This document shows positions 34,073 to 44,900 of a stretch of 64,000 nt of DNA, one piece after another. The notes under the pieces were generated by a model, which did not search any database, was not told where the DNA came from, and saw only the letters and a list, made by a program, of their open reading frames with translations. The position numbers were made by a program, and so were the translations under genes. The DNA is from Stenomitos frigidus_A (GTDB taxonomy: Bacteria; Cyanobacteriota; Cyanobacteriia; Leptolyngbyales; Leptolyngbyaceae), in assembly GCF_963877135.1 (NCBI RefSeq), contig NZ_CAWNSW010000105.1, forward strand, positions 62,001 to 126,000, written 5' to 3'. Numbering within the stretch: the first letter of the stretch is position 1; every line of letters begins with the position of its first letter.

Positions 34073-34741
34073 CTAAACGAGAGAACGAAAAACAGCGACC
34101 ATCAAGCTGTAGCCAAGAAACACTAGTAACGCACCGATGAGGTTAAGCCTGCCGTCCATCTGCTGCGGTTTTAACCAAAAACTGAGCAGCCATGTCACCG
34201 ATGGCATAACTACCCATGTCAACAAAGAGCAACTGACTAAATTGCTCACAAACATTTGGTAGGGCAACGCCCATGCGTCCATAAAGCGCAATTTGGCAAA
34301 CAGTAACGTTTCTACCATCACCGTTGGATAAAGCCCAAATAGCACTGCAAAATTCTGTTTCCAGGCCGGTGGATGAGAGCGTTTACCGTTGGTATCGATG
34401 CGTTTAGAGAACCAGGCTTCCAAGCCCGTCAGCCCATTACCCATGTGATAACGATAGGCACCAAAGCGCCGCTTTCCCATGCTGATGAGGCGATGACGCG
34501 TATCTGAATCGAGCCATTGACTCAGGTTGGCAGGAGTGTCGAAATGCACAATGATGTACCATTTGTCCTGCGCATCTTTGATCGCTGGGAAGACATCCGT
34601 GCGTAAATAGCCTTCAAACTGAGTGACCCCCGATCGAATCTCTGACTGCCATTTCCGAAACTCTGTTTCTTTTTCTCCAGGGATGCCGTCATACTCAATC
34701 ACAATGCTGCCATCGGGCATCGGCTCAATTTGATCCGTCAT
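34073..34741 (-). CDS. ABM-domain (antibiotic biosynthesis monooxygenase) membrane protein
   Basis: The 222-residue protein has an N-terminal ABM ferredoxin-like domain (about 10-100; IEYDGIPGEKETEFRKWQSE, FEGYLRTDVFP and WYIIVHFDTPANLSQWLDS). Two or three C-terminal transmembrane helices follow (about 130-150, 163-187, 200-220) after SHPPAWKQNFAVLFGLYPTV. This fusion matches COG3224-type proteins. The function is unknown; ABM domains often act as small oxygenases or dimerisation modules. Confidence 0.78.
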   Translation of the reverse strand: MTDQIEPMPDGSIVIEYDGIPGEKETEFRKWQSEIRSGVTQFEGYLRTDVFPAIKDAQDKWYIIVHFDTPANLSQWLDSDTRHRLISMGKRRFGAYRYHMGNGLTGLEAWFSKRIDTNGKRSHPPAWKQNFAVLFGLYPTVMVETLLFAKLRFMDAWALPYQMFVSNLVSCSLLTWVVMPSVTWLLSFWLKPQQMDGRLNLIGALLVFLGYSLMVAVFRSLV

Positions 34742-34877
34742 AGATAGAAGACAAAAATAAGGGGCAGGAAGCGGTGCAACAGCGGGCTGCAGTAGGTGTT
34801 CGCTGAAATGTATGACTGTAGTTTGATGCAGTTTAGAGCAGGATCGGTATTCTGGGGATAGCCGTTATCCCAGAACT

Positions 34878-35363
34878 ATGTCCACCATTCCTAAAAACAT
34901 CAACAAGCCGTCAGCACTCAAGCGTGTTCGTCTTGTTAGCCATCTGCTCGACAATGCGATTCCGATTCCTGGGACGCGCTTTCGCGTTGGGCTCGACCCG
35001 ATTCTGGGGCTACTGCCTGGTGCAGGCGATTTTCTTGGGGCAGCCCTTTCTGCTTACATTGTGATCGAGGCGGCTCGGTTTGGCTTGCCACGAGAAACAT
35101 TGACGCAGATGGTGACGAATTTGGTGCTCGACTCGGTTGGCGGTTCGCTACCTGTGCTAGGGGATGTGTTTGACGCAACCTGGAAAGCGAATAGTCGCAA
35201 TTTGGCGCTTTTAGAAGCTCATGTGGCGACACCATCACCGAAAAAGGCCGCGAATCGTGGCTTTGTCGTTCTGATCATCCTCTTGTTGGTCGTGCTACTT
35301 GTCGGCATTGCTGCGATTGCAACGCTGCTGATTACCTGGCTGCTGAAGACGATATCTGGCTAG
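34878..35363 (+). CDS. DUF4112 domain membrane protein
   Basis: The 161-residue protein carries the DUF4112 signature: LLDNAIPIPGTRFRVGLDPI, GLLPGAGDFLGAALSAYIV and DSVGGSLPVLGDVFDATWKANSRN. A C-terminal transmembrane helix (about 130-157) follows. The family is a widespread small membrane protein of unknown function. Its 3' end overlaps the convergent GNAT gene by 32 bp. Confidence 0.85.
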   Translation: MSTIPKNINKPSALKRVRLVSHLLDNAIPIPGTRFRVGLDPILGLLPGAGDFLGAALSAYIVIEAARFGLPRETLTQMVTNLVLDSVGGSLPVLGDVFDATWKANSRNLALLEAHVATPSPKKAANRGFVVLIILLLVVLLVGIAAIATLLITWLLKTISG

Positions 35364-35808
35364 CGATCGACTGCGATCGCGGAGCGTCAATCGGCTGATT
35401 GTGTAGCACCATCGTTGTACTGGTGTTGCACTCAAAGCCAATGCGTTCGTAAAACGACTGCTGATGTGTGGTCATCAGATAGATCCGCTCAACGCGACTC
35501 ATTTTGGGATGACTCAACACCGTTTGGACGAGCTTCCGTCCCAAACCTGCGCCCTGATAGTGCGGATGAATCACAACATCCCAAATGGTCGCACGGTAAA
35601 CACCATCAGAGGTCGCTCTAGCGAAACCGATCAACTGTTCGCCATCCCACGCGGTGATCACAGGCTCACTGTTGGCGATCGCCAGGCTCATATCTTTAAG
35701 AGAACGATCGGTCGCCCAAAAAGTAGCCACCTGGAAGAGCGCCTGAAGCTGGATCAAGTCCACACGTCTCTGGTCAGAAAACCGAATATGACGACAATCC
35801 ATTCCCAC
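35332..35808 (-). CDS. GNAT family N-acetyltransferase
   Basis: The 158-residue, single GNAT domain protein has IGFARATSDGVYRATIWDVV, the acetyl-CoA loop HPHYQGAGLGRKLVQTVL (Q-x-x-G-x-G/A), and SFYERIGFE near the end. Substrate unknown. Start at ATG 35808 or two codons later at 35802. The last 10 codons overlap the end of the DUF4112 gene on the other strand. Confidence 0.82.
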   Translation of the reverse strand: MGMDCRHIRFSDQRRVDLIQLQALFQVATFWATDRSLKDMSLAIANSEPVITAWDGEQLIGFARATSDGVYRATIWDVVIHPHYQGAGLGRKLVQTVLSHPKMSRVERIYLMTTHQQSFYERIGFECNTSTTMVLHNQPIDAPRSQSIASQISSSAAR

Positions 35809-36034
35809 ATCACTGTAATAACGGTACGAACATAATCTAACTTTACATAACCTAACTTCAAAGACGGCGGCTTTGTCTGTTTAGAGGGAACTCATTGCCA
35901 AAATTTCGACTCATGCATCATGAAAGCTTGACCACCGCCAGCTAGAATACAAACAGTAGTTATCAGTTTCTAGTTTTCCGGTTGGATGACAGCCCAGGAC
36001 TTAACGCTCGTAACTCAAAAATTCTCGTCTTTCT

Positions 36035-36670
36035 ATGCCCCATCCTGCCCGCCAACGTTCTCGTTACCCTCTCCTCCGATTGACCCGCGATCGGTGGCAG
36101 ACGCTCAGGCGAGGGCGATCGGCGATTGTATTGTTGCTCCTGCTGTTGACCTGGAGCCTTTGTTTAGGATGGGGATTGGCACAGGCAAAAGAACCGCGTG
36201 CGTCCCAACCCATCGCGCAACCTCTGCCGGCACCCACCACCGTGCAGCCAACCACCGCGCCACCAGTCACCATTGGCACCGTTGATGTCGTTCCGAAAAG
36301 CCTCAAGCTGGGTCAAGATCTGTATCTAGAGAATTGCGCGAGCTGCCATATTGGTGTGCCGCCCCAGGTCATGCCAACCGAAACTTGGCGACAACTGATT
36401 CAAGATTCCCAGCATTACGGTGCCCAAATTCAGCCACTCGTTCCACCCAATCTGCAAATTGTCTGGCAGTACATCCGTACGTTCTCGCGACCTCAGGGTG
36501 CAGATGAAGACATTCCGTATCGGGTGTACCAAGCACGTTACTTCAAAGCGTTACATCCTAAAGTCAAGCTACCGACACGATTAGGGCTGAGCAGTTGTGT
36601 CTCTTGCCATGCTGGCGCTGGCAAATACGATTTCCGCAGCCTCACGGCCGAGTGGCAGAACGCGCCGTAG
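36035..36670 (+). CDS. Diheme c-type cytochrome
   Basis: The 211-residue protein has a basic N-terminus and a signal or anchor helix (about 29-50, SAIVLLLLLLTWSLCLGWG), a proline-rich linker, and two heme-binding CxxCH sites: CASCH (about residue 100) and CVSCH (about residue 190). The order and the TETWRQLIQDSQHYGAQI region match the cyanobacterial diheme cytochrome c family. It is exported to the periplasm or thylakoid lumen. Its redox partner is unknown. It is followed by a long hairpin and then secA. Confidence 0.85.
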   Translation: MPHPARQRSRYPLLRLTRDRWQTLRRGRSAIVLLLLLLTWSLCLGWGLAQAKEPRASQPIAQPLPAPTTVQPTTAPPVTIGTVDVVPKSLKLGQDLYLENCASCHIGVPPQVMPTETWRQLIQDSQHYGAQIQPLVPPNLQIVWQYIRTFSRPQGADEDIPYRVYQARYFKALHPKVKLPTRLGLSSCVSCHAGAGKYDFRSLTAEWQNAP

Positions 36671-36680
36671 GGAAGAAAGT

Positions 36681-36736
36681 ATGAAGTCTAAAGGCTAAAG
36701 GCTCAATTGACTAATCCTTTAGCCTTTAGCCTTCAT
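36681..36736. terminator. 21-bp-stem hairpin after the cytochrome c gene
   Basis: The arms 36681-36701 and 36716-36736 are complementary at 20 of 21 positions and are built from the heptamer CTAAAGG (…CTAAAGGCTAAAGG / CCTTTAGCCTTTAG…). The loop is 14 nt. It starts 10 bp after the stop, so it probably ends or stabilises the cytochrome transcript. No long T-run follows. Confidence 0.6.
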
Positions 36737-36907
36737 CCTGCCCCTTCTAATTGCGGTGATAGGATTAAAGTAGACCGAATTGTGGCTTCAAAGGTTCGTC
36801 CTAGCGGTATGTCCTGTCGATTCGAGGGCTTACTAAGCTTTGACCGAAGCATTTTAACGTTTTGTCAAACACACTTTCCAAACATTAGGAACTGGTTTCT
36901 TTCTGCC

Positions 36908-39742
36908 ATGCTTAAGACTCTGCTGGGCGATCCCAACGTACGCAAACTCAAGAAGTACCAACCGCTCATTACTGAGGTCGCCCTACTCGAAGCGGAAGTG
37001 CAACCTCTGTCTGATCACGAACTACAAGGCAAAACAGCAGAGTTTAGACAGCGCGTTGAAAATGGCGAATCTCTAGACGATCTGCTACCGGAAGCCTTTG
37101 CAGTGGTTCGAGAAGCTGCTAAGCGAGTGTTAGGCATGCGCCACTTTGATGTGCAGGTGTTAGGCGGCATTCTGCTGCACGACAACGAAGGCGGCCGTGT
37201 GAAAGGGCACCTGGCTGAGATGAAAACTGGGGAAGGTAAAACCCTGGTTTCGACGCTGCCAGCCTATCTGAATGCGATCGCGGGCAAGGGTGTCCACGTG
37301 GTTACAGTGAATGACTATCTGGCACGACGCGATGCTGAGTGGATGGGACAGGTACACCGTTTCCTGGGGTTGAGCGTAGGGCTGATTCAGCAGAGCATGA
37401 CTCCGGCCGATCGCCAGCGCAACTACGCGTGCGACATTACCTACGCTACCAACAGCGAGCTTGGGTTTGACTACCTGCGTGACAACATGGCGACGGCAAT
37501 GGTCGATGTGGTGCAGCGTCCCTTTAACTATTGCATTATTGACGAAGTGGATTCGGTGCTGATTGATGAAGCCCGCACACCGTTGATCATTTCTGGTCAG
37601 GTCGAGCGTCCGAGTGAGAAGTATGTGCGCGCGGCAGAGGTGGCGGCATCGCTCACCCGCAAGGCGAACGAAGATGACCCTGACAATCACTACGAAGTAG
37701 ATGAAAAGCAGCGGAATGTAATCCTTGCCGATGAAGGATTTATTGCAGCAGAGCAATTTCTGGGCGTGACAGATTTGTTTGACCCGCAAGACCCGTGGGC
37801 GCACTATGTTTTCAATGCCATTAAGGCAAAAGAACTGTTCATCAATGATGTGAACTATATCGTTCGCAACGACGAGATCGTGATTGTGGATGAGTTTACT
37901 GGCCGCGTGATGCCGGGTCGTCGCTGGAGTGATGGTTTGCACCAGGCGATCGAAGCCAAAGAGCGCGTTGAAATTCAGCCCGAAACGCAAACGCTGGCAA
38001 CCATTACCTATCAAAACTTTTTCTTACTCTATCCCAAGCTAGCGGGCATGACGGGGACGGCAAAGACCGAAGAAGCGGAATTTGGCAAAATCTATAACCT
38101 GGAAGTTGCTACTATTCCGACGAATCGTCCTACTGGCCGACGTGATTTGTCCGATGTGGTTTACAAAACCGAGGACGCGAAGTGGAATGCGATCGCCGAA
38201 GAATGCGCTCAAATGCACGAAGTGGGTCGCCCTGTGCTTGTGGGTACCACCAGCGTTGAAAAGTCGGAACTCCTCGCTCGGCTGCTGAATGAGCGCAACA
38301 TTCCACTCAATCTGCTCAATGCCAAACCAGAGAACGTGGAGCGAGAGTCAGAAATCATCGCCCAAGCGGGACGCAAAGGCGCAGTGACGATCGCCACCAA
38401 CATGGCTGGTCGTGGTACCGATATTATTCTCGGTGGTAATGCCGACTACATGGCGCGTCTGAAAGTCCGGGAATACTTCATGCCCAGGATTGTGCAACCA
38501 GAGGACGAAGATACCTTTGGTGTTGCCGATGTTCCAGCTTTAGCGGCTAGTCGTGGTGGTGGGCAGGGCTTTGTTCCTGGTAAAAAAGTGAAATCCTGGA
38601 AAGCCTCGCCCCAAATTTATCCCACGTCTCTATCGAAAGAAACTGAGCGACTGCTGAAGGCAGCGGTAGATGTTGGCGTACAGCAATATGGTGAGCGATC
38701 GCTACCCGAACTGGAAGCGGAAGATCGCGTTGCCGTTGCTTCGGAAAAAGCGCCCACCGAAGACCCTGTGGTGCAAAAGCTACGCGAGGTTTACAACCTG
38801 ATTCGGAAAGAATACGAAGCGTTTACGACCCGTGAACACGATGAAGTGGTTCAACTGGGCGGCTTACACGTCATCGGTACAGAGCGGCACGAATCCCGAC
38901 GCATCGACAACCAGTTGCGTGGTCGAGCGGGTCGGCAGGGTGACCCTGGCTCTACCAAATTCTTCCTGAGTCTGCAAGATAACCTGCTGCGGATTTTTGG
39001 TGGCGATCGCGTAGCGGGCTTGATGAATGCCTTCCGGGTTGAAGAAGATATGCCAATCGAGTCGGGGATGCTGACTCGATCGCTAGAAGGTGCCCAGCGC
39101 AAAGTGGAAACCTACTACTACGACATTCGGAAGCAGGTTTTTGAATACGACGAAGTGATGAATAATCAGCGTCGTGCTATCTATGCTGAACGTCGTCGCG
39201 TTCTGGAAGGGCAAGACCTGAAAGAGCAAGTCGTCAAATACGCTGAGCGCACGATGGATGACATCGTCGAAGCCAAAGTCAATCCAGACCTGCCCTCAGA
39301 AGAGTGGGATCTCAAGAGCCTGGTCAGCAAGGTGCAGGAATTTGTTTACTTGTTGTCTGACCTGGAGCCGGATCATCTCATCGATATGACGATCGGCGAA
39401 ATTAAAACCTTCTTACATGAGCAAGTTCGCATTGCTTATGACCTCAAAGAAGCCCAAATTGATCAGATTCAACCCGGATTGATGCGACAAGCTGAGCGCT
39501 TCTTCATCCTGCAACGGATTGATACGCTTTGGCGTGAACACCTACAGCAGATGGATGCTCTGCGCGAATCGGTAGGTCTACGCGGCTACGGGCAAAAAGA
39601 TCCGTTGATCGAGTATAAGAGCGAAGGTTACGAAATCTTCCTGGAAATGATGACCGAAATCCGTCGTGATGTGGTTTACTCGTTGTTCCAGTTTCAACCT
39701 CAGATGCAGCCCACTGCTGCTGTTGCGTCTGAAACAATCTAG
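36908..39742 (+). CDS. secA: Preprotein translocase ATPase SecA
   Basis: A 944-residue protein from ATG 36908 (MLKTLLGDPNVRKLKKYQP). It has Walker A MKTGEGKTLVSTLPAYL, DEAD-like IIDEVDSVLIDEARTPLIIS, the NBD2 motif TNMAGRGTDIILGGNA, QLRGRAGRQGDPGSTKFFLS, and a helical scaffold/wing domain to the end. It drives protein export through SecYEG at plasma and thylakoid membranes. There is no C-terminal zinc-binding tail, as usual for cyanobacteria. The insertion around SRGGGQGFVPGKKVKSW is typical of the cyanobacterial form. The longer frame opening at 36707 contains the preceding hairpin and is not used. Confidence 0.96.
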   Translation: MLKTLLGDPNVRKLKKYQPLITEVALLEAEVQPLSDHELQGKTAEFRQRVENGESLDDLLPEAFAVVREAAKRVLGMRHFDVQVLGGILLHDNEGGRVKGHLAEMKTGEGKTLVSTLPAYLNAIAGKGVHVVTVNDYLARRDAEWMGQVHRFLGLSVGLIQQSMTPADRQRNYACDITYATNSELGFDYLRDNMATAMVDVVQRPFNYCIIDEVDSVLIDEARTPLIISGQVERPSEKYVRAAEVAASLTRKANEDDPDNHYEVDEKQRNVILADEGFIAAEQFLGVTDLFDPQDPWAHYVFNAIKAKELFINDVNYIVRNDEIVIVDEFTGRVMPGRRWSDGLHQAIEAKERVEIQPETQTLATITYQNFFLLYPKLAGMTGTAKTEEAEFGKIYNLEVATIPTNRPTGRRDLSDVVYKTEDAKWNAIAEECAQMHEVGRPVLVGTTSVEKSELLARLLNERNIPLNLLNAKPENVERESEIIAQAGRKGAVTIATNMAGRGTDIILGGNADYMARLKVREYFMPRIVQPEDEDTFGVADVPALAASRGGGQGFVPGKKVKSWKASPQIYPTSLSKETERLLKAAVDVGVQQYGERSLPELEAEDRVAVASEKAPTEDPVVQKLREVYNLIRKEYEAFTTREHDEVVQLGGLHVIGTERHESRRIDNQLRGRAGRQGDPGSTKFFLSLQDNLLRIFGGDRVAGLMNAFRVEEDMPIESGMLTRSLEGAQRKVETYYYDIRKQVFEYDEVMNNQRRAIYAERRRVLEGQDLKEQVVKYAERTMDDIVEAKVNPDLPSEEWDLKSLVSKVQEFVYLLSDLEPDHLIDMTIGEIKTFLHEQVRIAYDLKEAQIDQIQPGLMRQAERFFILQRIDTLWREHLQQMDALRESVGLRGYGQKDPLIEYKSEGYEIFLEMMTEIRRDVVYSLFQFQPQMQPTAAVASETI

Positions 39743-40389
39743 AACTCAGTTAATAGGGTGGAGATCTCGAAGGGCAATCAATCGATCGCCCTTTTACCCA
39801 GCTTTCGACCCGATGCCCTAACTTCTGTGGCGAAAGCTATACTTGACAAAGCTAAAGCGTGGTTTGTAGGTTTTGAGGCAATGAATGCTTGGGCGCTTTT
39901 TACGCTTTGGTGCTGATGGTAGAAATAATAACGGTAGTCCTAACCAAAACTACACCAGTCAATCTATAAGGTTACAGTCTTTGGCGTTTACTCTTTGAGG
40001 CTGATCAGTCGATGCTTTGCTCATCCGGTGCATTAAAGCCATTCCTAGCGATCGCGTCTCTTCAAGAGCACGGCATGGGCAAAACACAGGGGCGCTGGTA
40101 CACTTGATCCAGGTTTGCCGAGCATTATTCTTTATTCCACAAGTTTGAAATCCTCCGATCGGGCGACTTGAATAGGTGAAGCCTGCTCTACGCTCTTGCG
40201 ATAACCTGACCACAGCGAGATTTCATACGTATCTAAAAGATTTCGTATGCCATGCAGCAATGATCATTGGAATGAGATGCTTCAACGCTAAGTGTTTGAC
40301 TTTGTAATGGCTTGTGTCCTTCTTAAGCGACGCTCATCTAAAGCATACGGTTACGCTTTGTTAGTCCTTTAAAGTGAGTGAACAACCCT
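39743..40389. other. Intergenic region between secA and the RND operon
   Basis: About 650 bp. Apart from the secA terminator I see no gene. An 84-codon minus frame at 39959-40213 has no recognisable motif and no Shine-Dalgarno site. The last 130 bp are AT-rich and should carry the RND promoter. Confidence 0.45.
39770..39795 (+). terminator. Intrinsic terminator of secA
   Basis: Stem AAGGGC (39770-39775) and GCCCTT (39788-39793) with a 12-nt loop and TTTT at the 3' side, 28 bp after the secA stop. Confidence 0.65.
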
Positions 40390-41847
40390 ATGAATGTTGA
40401 AGGGACAAGCAAAAATCATAATAGGCAACCTTTTCCACATGAGAGGGGCAGTTCCAAGCCAGTAGGAGATTCTGAGCGTGACCCTCAACCACCACGCAGA
40501 GGGAGGCGACGTTTCCTGATACCTGCCCTTATTGCAGCGGCAATTTTGGGAGGCGTTGGGTGGATCGTGTTCAGTCGGTTCATCATGCCGATACTCATTT
40601 TCAGCAGCATGAAGCCACAGCTAACACCAGTTGAGTTATCGTCGCCAAAGACAGCGCCAATTGCCGATAGCTCAGACTATGCGGCTAACCTTGATTCGCG
40701 CCAGTCTGTCACTTTGCAGCCACGGGTGTCGGGGCAGATTGCGGCTATTTACGTCAAGGCTGGCGATCGCGTTGAGGCAGGGGCACCTATCATTCAAATT
40801 GATGCAGCGCAACAGCGAGCACAGGTTGCCAGTCGGGATGCGGCAGTAGAATCTGCTGATGCTGATATCTCGGTTGCGCAGTCCGACGTGTCAAGCGCTC
40901 GAGATAATCTGCGATCACTCCAGGCAAAGCGAACAGCTAATCAATCTGATGTGCAGTTCAATGAGGGTGAGTACAAGCGTTATCAGGATCTGTTTGCTCA
41001 GGGAGCCAGCAGCAAGCAAGTGCTCGATCAAAAGCTAAACGCGGTGCAAACTGCACGCGCAACCCTCAGGCAGACAGAGGCTGATATACAGGCTCAGCGG
41101 TCAGCTATTGCGCGATCGCAGTCAACCGTTGCAAAAAACCAGCGTACTTTACAGCAAGCACAAGCAAATGTGACTGAAGGGCAAGCAGAGCTTCAGTATT
41201 ACACCATCAAAGCGCCCTTTTCGGGGGTTGTTGGTAACATTCCTGTCAAGGTGGGCGATTTTGTTGATAACACCTCCCCAATGCTCCGCCTTACGCAGAA
41301 CGAGCAGCTTGAGGTGCAAATGCAAATTCCTTTAGACAGGGCACCTGCCTTGCGATCGGGGTTGCCTGTACAACTACTGGATGAGCAAGGCAAAGTACTG
41401 CAAACTGGTAAGGTGTCTTTTATTGCGCCAGATGTTGACCCGTCTACGCAATCCATACAAGCAAAAGCGGTTTTTAACAATTCGAGCGGCAAGCTACGAA
41501 CCTCACAATTTGCTCGCGTGAGAGTCATTTGGTCAACCCGTCCGGGTGTTTTGGTACCAGTAACTGCGATTTCGCGGTTAGGCGGTAAGGATTTTGTGTT
41601 TGTCGGTACGTCGTTCAAGGCTTCAGGCTGCAAAGCTGCCTCTGCGGGAGAGGGGGCACCACCACCAACTAACGTTGACCCTGAACAACTAACGGTGGCT
41701 CAAAAGGCAGTCAAGCTAGGCAAGATTGTGGGCAACGAGCAGGAAGTGCAGGACGGACTTGGCAAAGGCGATCGCCTCATCACTTCCGGCATCCTGAGCT
41801 TGCAAAATTGTCTGATTGTTCAAGAAGCGGCAGCCACACCAAAGTAA
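40390..41847 (+). CDS. RND efflux periplasmic adaptor (HlyD/MFP family)
   Basis: About 485 residues. A polar, cytoplasmic N-terminus is followed by a transmembrane anchor (about 45-70 after GRRRFLIPALIAAAILGG). The lipoyl half-motifs VTLQPRVSGQIAAIYVKAGD and YYTIKAPFSGVVGNIPVKVG flank a long coiled-coil hairpin (about 145-290). A beta-barrel domain and a C-terminal part with two cysteines follow. It links the RND pump to an outer-membrane channel. ATG 40390 is preferred; a GTG at 40378 is also in frame. The permease gene follows after 100 bp. Confidence 0.9.
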   Translation: MNVEGTSKNHNRQPFPHERGSSKPVGDSERDPQPPRRGRRRFLIPALIAAAILGGVGWIVFSRFIMPILIFSSMKPQLTPVELSSPKTAPIADSSDYAANLDSRQSVTLQPRVSGQIAAIYVKAGDRVEAGAPIIQIDAAQQRAQVASRDAAVESADADISVAQSDVSSARDNLRSLQAKRTANQSDVQFNEGEYKRYQDLFAQGASSKQVLDQKLNAVQTARATLRQTEADIQAQRSAIARSQSTVAKNQRTLQQAQANVTEGQAELQYYTIKAPFSGVVGNIPVKVGDFVDNTSPMLRLTQNEQLEVQMQIPLDRAPALRSGLPVQLLDEQGKVLQTGKVSFIAPDVDPSTQSIQAKAVFNNSSGKLRTSQFARVRVIWSTRPGVLVPVTAISRLGGKDFVFVGTSFKASGCKAASAGEGAPPPTNVDPEQLTVAQKAVKLGKIVGNEQEVQDGLGKGDRLITSGILSLQNCLIVQEAAATPK

Positions 41848-41947
41848 TTTCCACGGCTCAACTTAAAGTGGGCTAGCGGGCAGGAGTGCGTAGTTCATGG
41901 CACATCACTATTGACAGCGGGCAGTTTCCTCAGGACACCTGTGCTTT

Positions 41948-44900
41948 ATGATTCTCTCCATTTCAACCTTCTTTATTCGTCGCCCGATTTTTGCAACAGT
42001 TTGCTCGATCGTGGTGACGCTGCTGGGGATTGCGTGTATTCCAACGCTACCGATCGCCCAGTATCCTGATATTGTGCCGCCACAAGTTACAGTCACCTCC
42101 AACTACATTGGCGCTAGTGCGGAAACGGTTGAATCAACCGTGACCAACATCTTGGAACGAGAGCTAAACGGCATCAACGACCTGCGGTACATCAAATCCA
42201 CCAGCGCTAACGATGGTTCTAGCAGCATTAATCTCACCTTTGAACTCGGACGCGATCAGGATCTCGCAGCGGTCGATGTGCAAAACAAGGTGTCCACGGT
42301 GCAATCACGTTTGCCAGGACCCGTGACCCAAACAGGTGTGCAGGTAGCAAAAGCAAACAGCAACCTTCTGCTGGCGATCGGGATGTACTCCGATCGCGAC
42401 GAGAAAACTGGACAAGACGTTTACGACAGCACCTATCTCAGCAACTATGCCGATTTGTACATTGCTGATGCGCTCAAGCGAATTAAGGGGGTGGGTGGAG
42501 TACAAACCTTTGGTGAGCGGAAATATGCCATGCGCCTCTGGGTTGATCCAGAGCGTCTCGCTAGTCGGGGACTGACCTCCCAGGATGTGATCACAGCCTT
42601 GAAAGAACAAAACCTCCAGGTGGGTGCGGGGCAGATCGGGCAACCACCGATTGACGATGGACAGCAATATCAATATGCCGTCACGGCTCAGGGTCGCTTC
42701 AAAAATGCAGAGGAATTTAATGACCTTGTTGTCAAAACTACCGCTACTGGCACTTTAGTCAAGTTGCGGGATGTGGGTCGCGCCGAACTGGGGGCGGAAA
42801 ACTACGGGTCTTTGCTGCGCTTTACGCCCAGTGACCGCATTACACACCAGGGGATTGGACTTGGCATTAATCAGCAATTTGGTACCAATGCGCTGGATAC
42901 TGCCCGTGATGTGAAGGCAGAAATGCAAGTGCTGGCGGCGAATTTCCCGCCAGGAATGCGCTATGCCGTTGCCTTTGATACCACGACCTTTATTGAGGCA
43001 GGTGCAGAAGAGGTCATCATTTCACTCATCCTGGCGATCGTTCTGGTGGTCTTGATCATCTATCTCTTTTTGCAGAATTGGCGATCGGCGCTTATTGCGT
43101 CCATCGCAATTCCAGTTGCCTTGCTGGGTACCTTTATCTTCGTCAAACTGCTGGGCTTCTCAATTAACACACTCACCCTCTTTGGTTTGACGCTGGCAAC
43201 AGGGTTGGTGGTGGATGATGCCATCGTCATTGTGGAAGATATCACTAAGCGTGTTCAAGAAGATGGAATGCGACCGCTAGATGCCGCACTTTCATCAATG
43301 GACTCGCTTATTGGTGCCGTTGTTGCCACCTCTGTGGTTTTGGTGACGGTTTTCGTCCCCGTTGCCTTTTTCCCTGGTACCACCGGGCAACTTTACAAAC
43401 AATTTGCGTTGACGATCGCCTTTTCGATCACGGTTTCCACTTTTAATGCGATCACCTTGACCCCAACATTGTCAGCACTCTTGCTGCGGCGTGGTCAAAT
43501 GCCCAACAACTGGTTCTTTAACCGTATCAACGTAGGGATTGATTACACCCGCCAACGGTACAGCCGATTGCTGGGTAACGTAACGCGGCGCAAAGGGTTA
43601 GTCATGGGGCTGTTCGCGGGGGCATTGGCGCTAACTGGCTGGGTCTACACGCTCGTACCGGGTGGCTTCCTTCCCGATGAAGACCAGGGCTACTTTATTA
43701 CGATCGTCCAGGCACCAGAAGGCGTATCGCTTAACTACACGCGCAATGTACTGGAAAAGGCAGAGGCAATCCTCAAGCAGCAGCCGGAAGTCCAAAATAT
43801 TTTTGCGGTCGGTGGCTTTAGCTTTAGTGGCTCCACTCCCAATAATGGCTTGATTTTTTCAACCCTCAAGCCCTGGGAAGAGCGCAAGGGAGCCGATCAG
43901 TCTGTGAAGGCGATCATCGGTGGCTTCTTCCCTAAACCATCAGGGCTATTCCCCCAAATGCTAGGCATCAAAGAAGCAACGGTGATTCCGGTAGCGCCAC
44001 CAGCGTTACAGGGTGTGGGTAACTTCGGGGGCTTTGATTTTCAACTGCAAGACCGTACTGGGCTTGGCTTTAATGTGCTTGGCGAAAACCTTAACAAGTT
44101 TATGAGCCGTGCTGCTACCTATCCCTCTCCAGACAAAGCTCAGTTGACTGGATTACGACCGACCTTCAATGCGAATACCCCCCAAATTTCAGTAGAAGTC
44201 GATCGCACACGGGCAAACCAACTTCAGGTGCCACTACAGGATATTTTCAACACCCTGCAAACCTCGTTAGGTTCCACGTATGTGAACGATTTCAATCAAT
44301 TTGAACGTACTTATCGGGTTTATGTGCAGGCAGATCAACAGTTTCGCTCCAACCCCGAAGACATTAAGCGGCTCTATGTGCGATCGCAGACAGGCAAAAT
44401 GATTCCACTGAGTAATCTGGTCACAGTAACTCAAACGATCGGTCCGTCCATCATCTCGCACTACAACCTGTTCCGCTCAGTCGAAATCACGGGCGCTCCC
44501 GCTCCAGGTGTTAGTTCTGGGCAGTCCCTCCAGGCAATGCAAGCAGTCGCGAAGGAAACCTTACCCAAAGGGTTTGGCTATGAATGGTCTGGCTTATCGC
44601 TAGAAGAAGTTAGTGCGGGCGGCAGCGCCATCTTTATCTTCGCACTAGGGATTATCTTTGTTTATCTGACGTTGGCAGCCCAGTACGAGAGCTACATCGA
44701 TCCCTTCATCATTCTGCTGACAGTGCCGCTGGCAATTCTCGGTGCGTTGATTGCGCTACTGCTGCGGGGGACTGCCAATGATGTCTACACCCAGATTGGC
44801 TTTGTCATGCTGATTGGGATGGCAAGTAAAAATGGCATTCTCATCGTGGAATTTGCGAACCAGCTTTATGCGGAAGGGTGGAGCATTACCAAAGCAGCAG

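Noticed and set aside
36707..36907. N-terminal extension of SecA by 67 residues
   Set aside because: The extra segment runs through the preceding hairpin and is not conserved; SecA proteins start at MLKTLLGDPN-like sequences.
37160..38014. 284-codon minus-strand frame opposite secA
   Set aside because: Lies wholly inside secA and shows no motif or ribosome site; a shadow frame.
39959..40213. 84-codon minus-strand frame between secA and the RND genes
   Set aside because: No motif, no ribosome site and odd amino acid composition.
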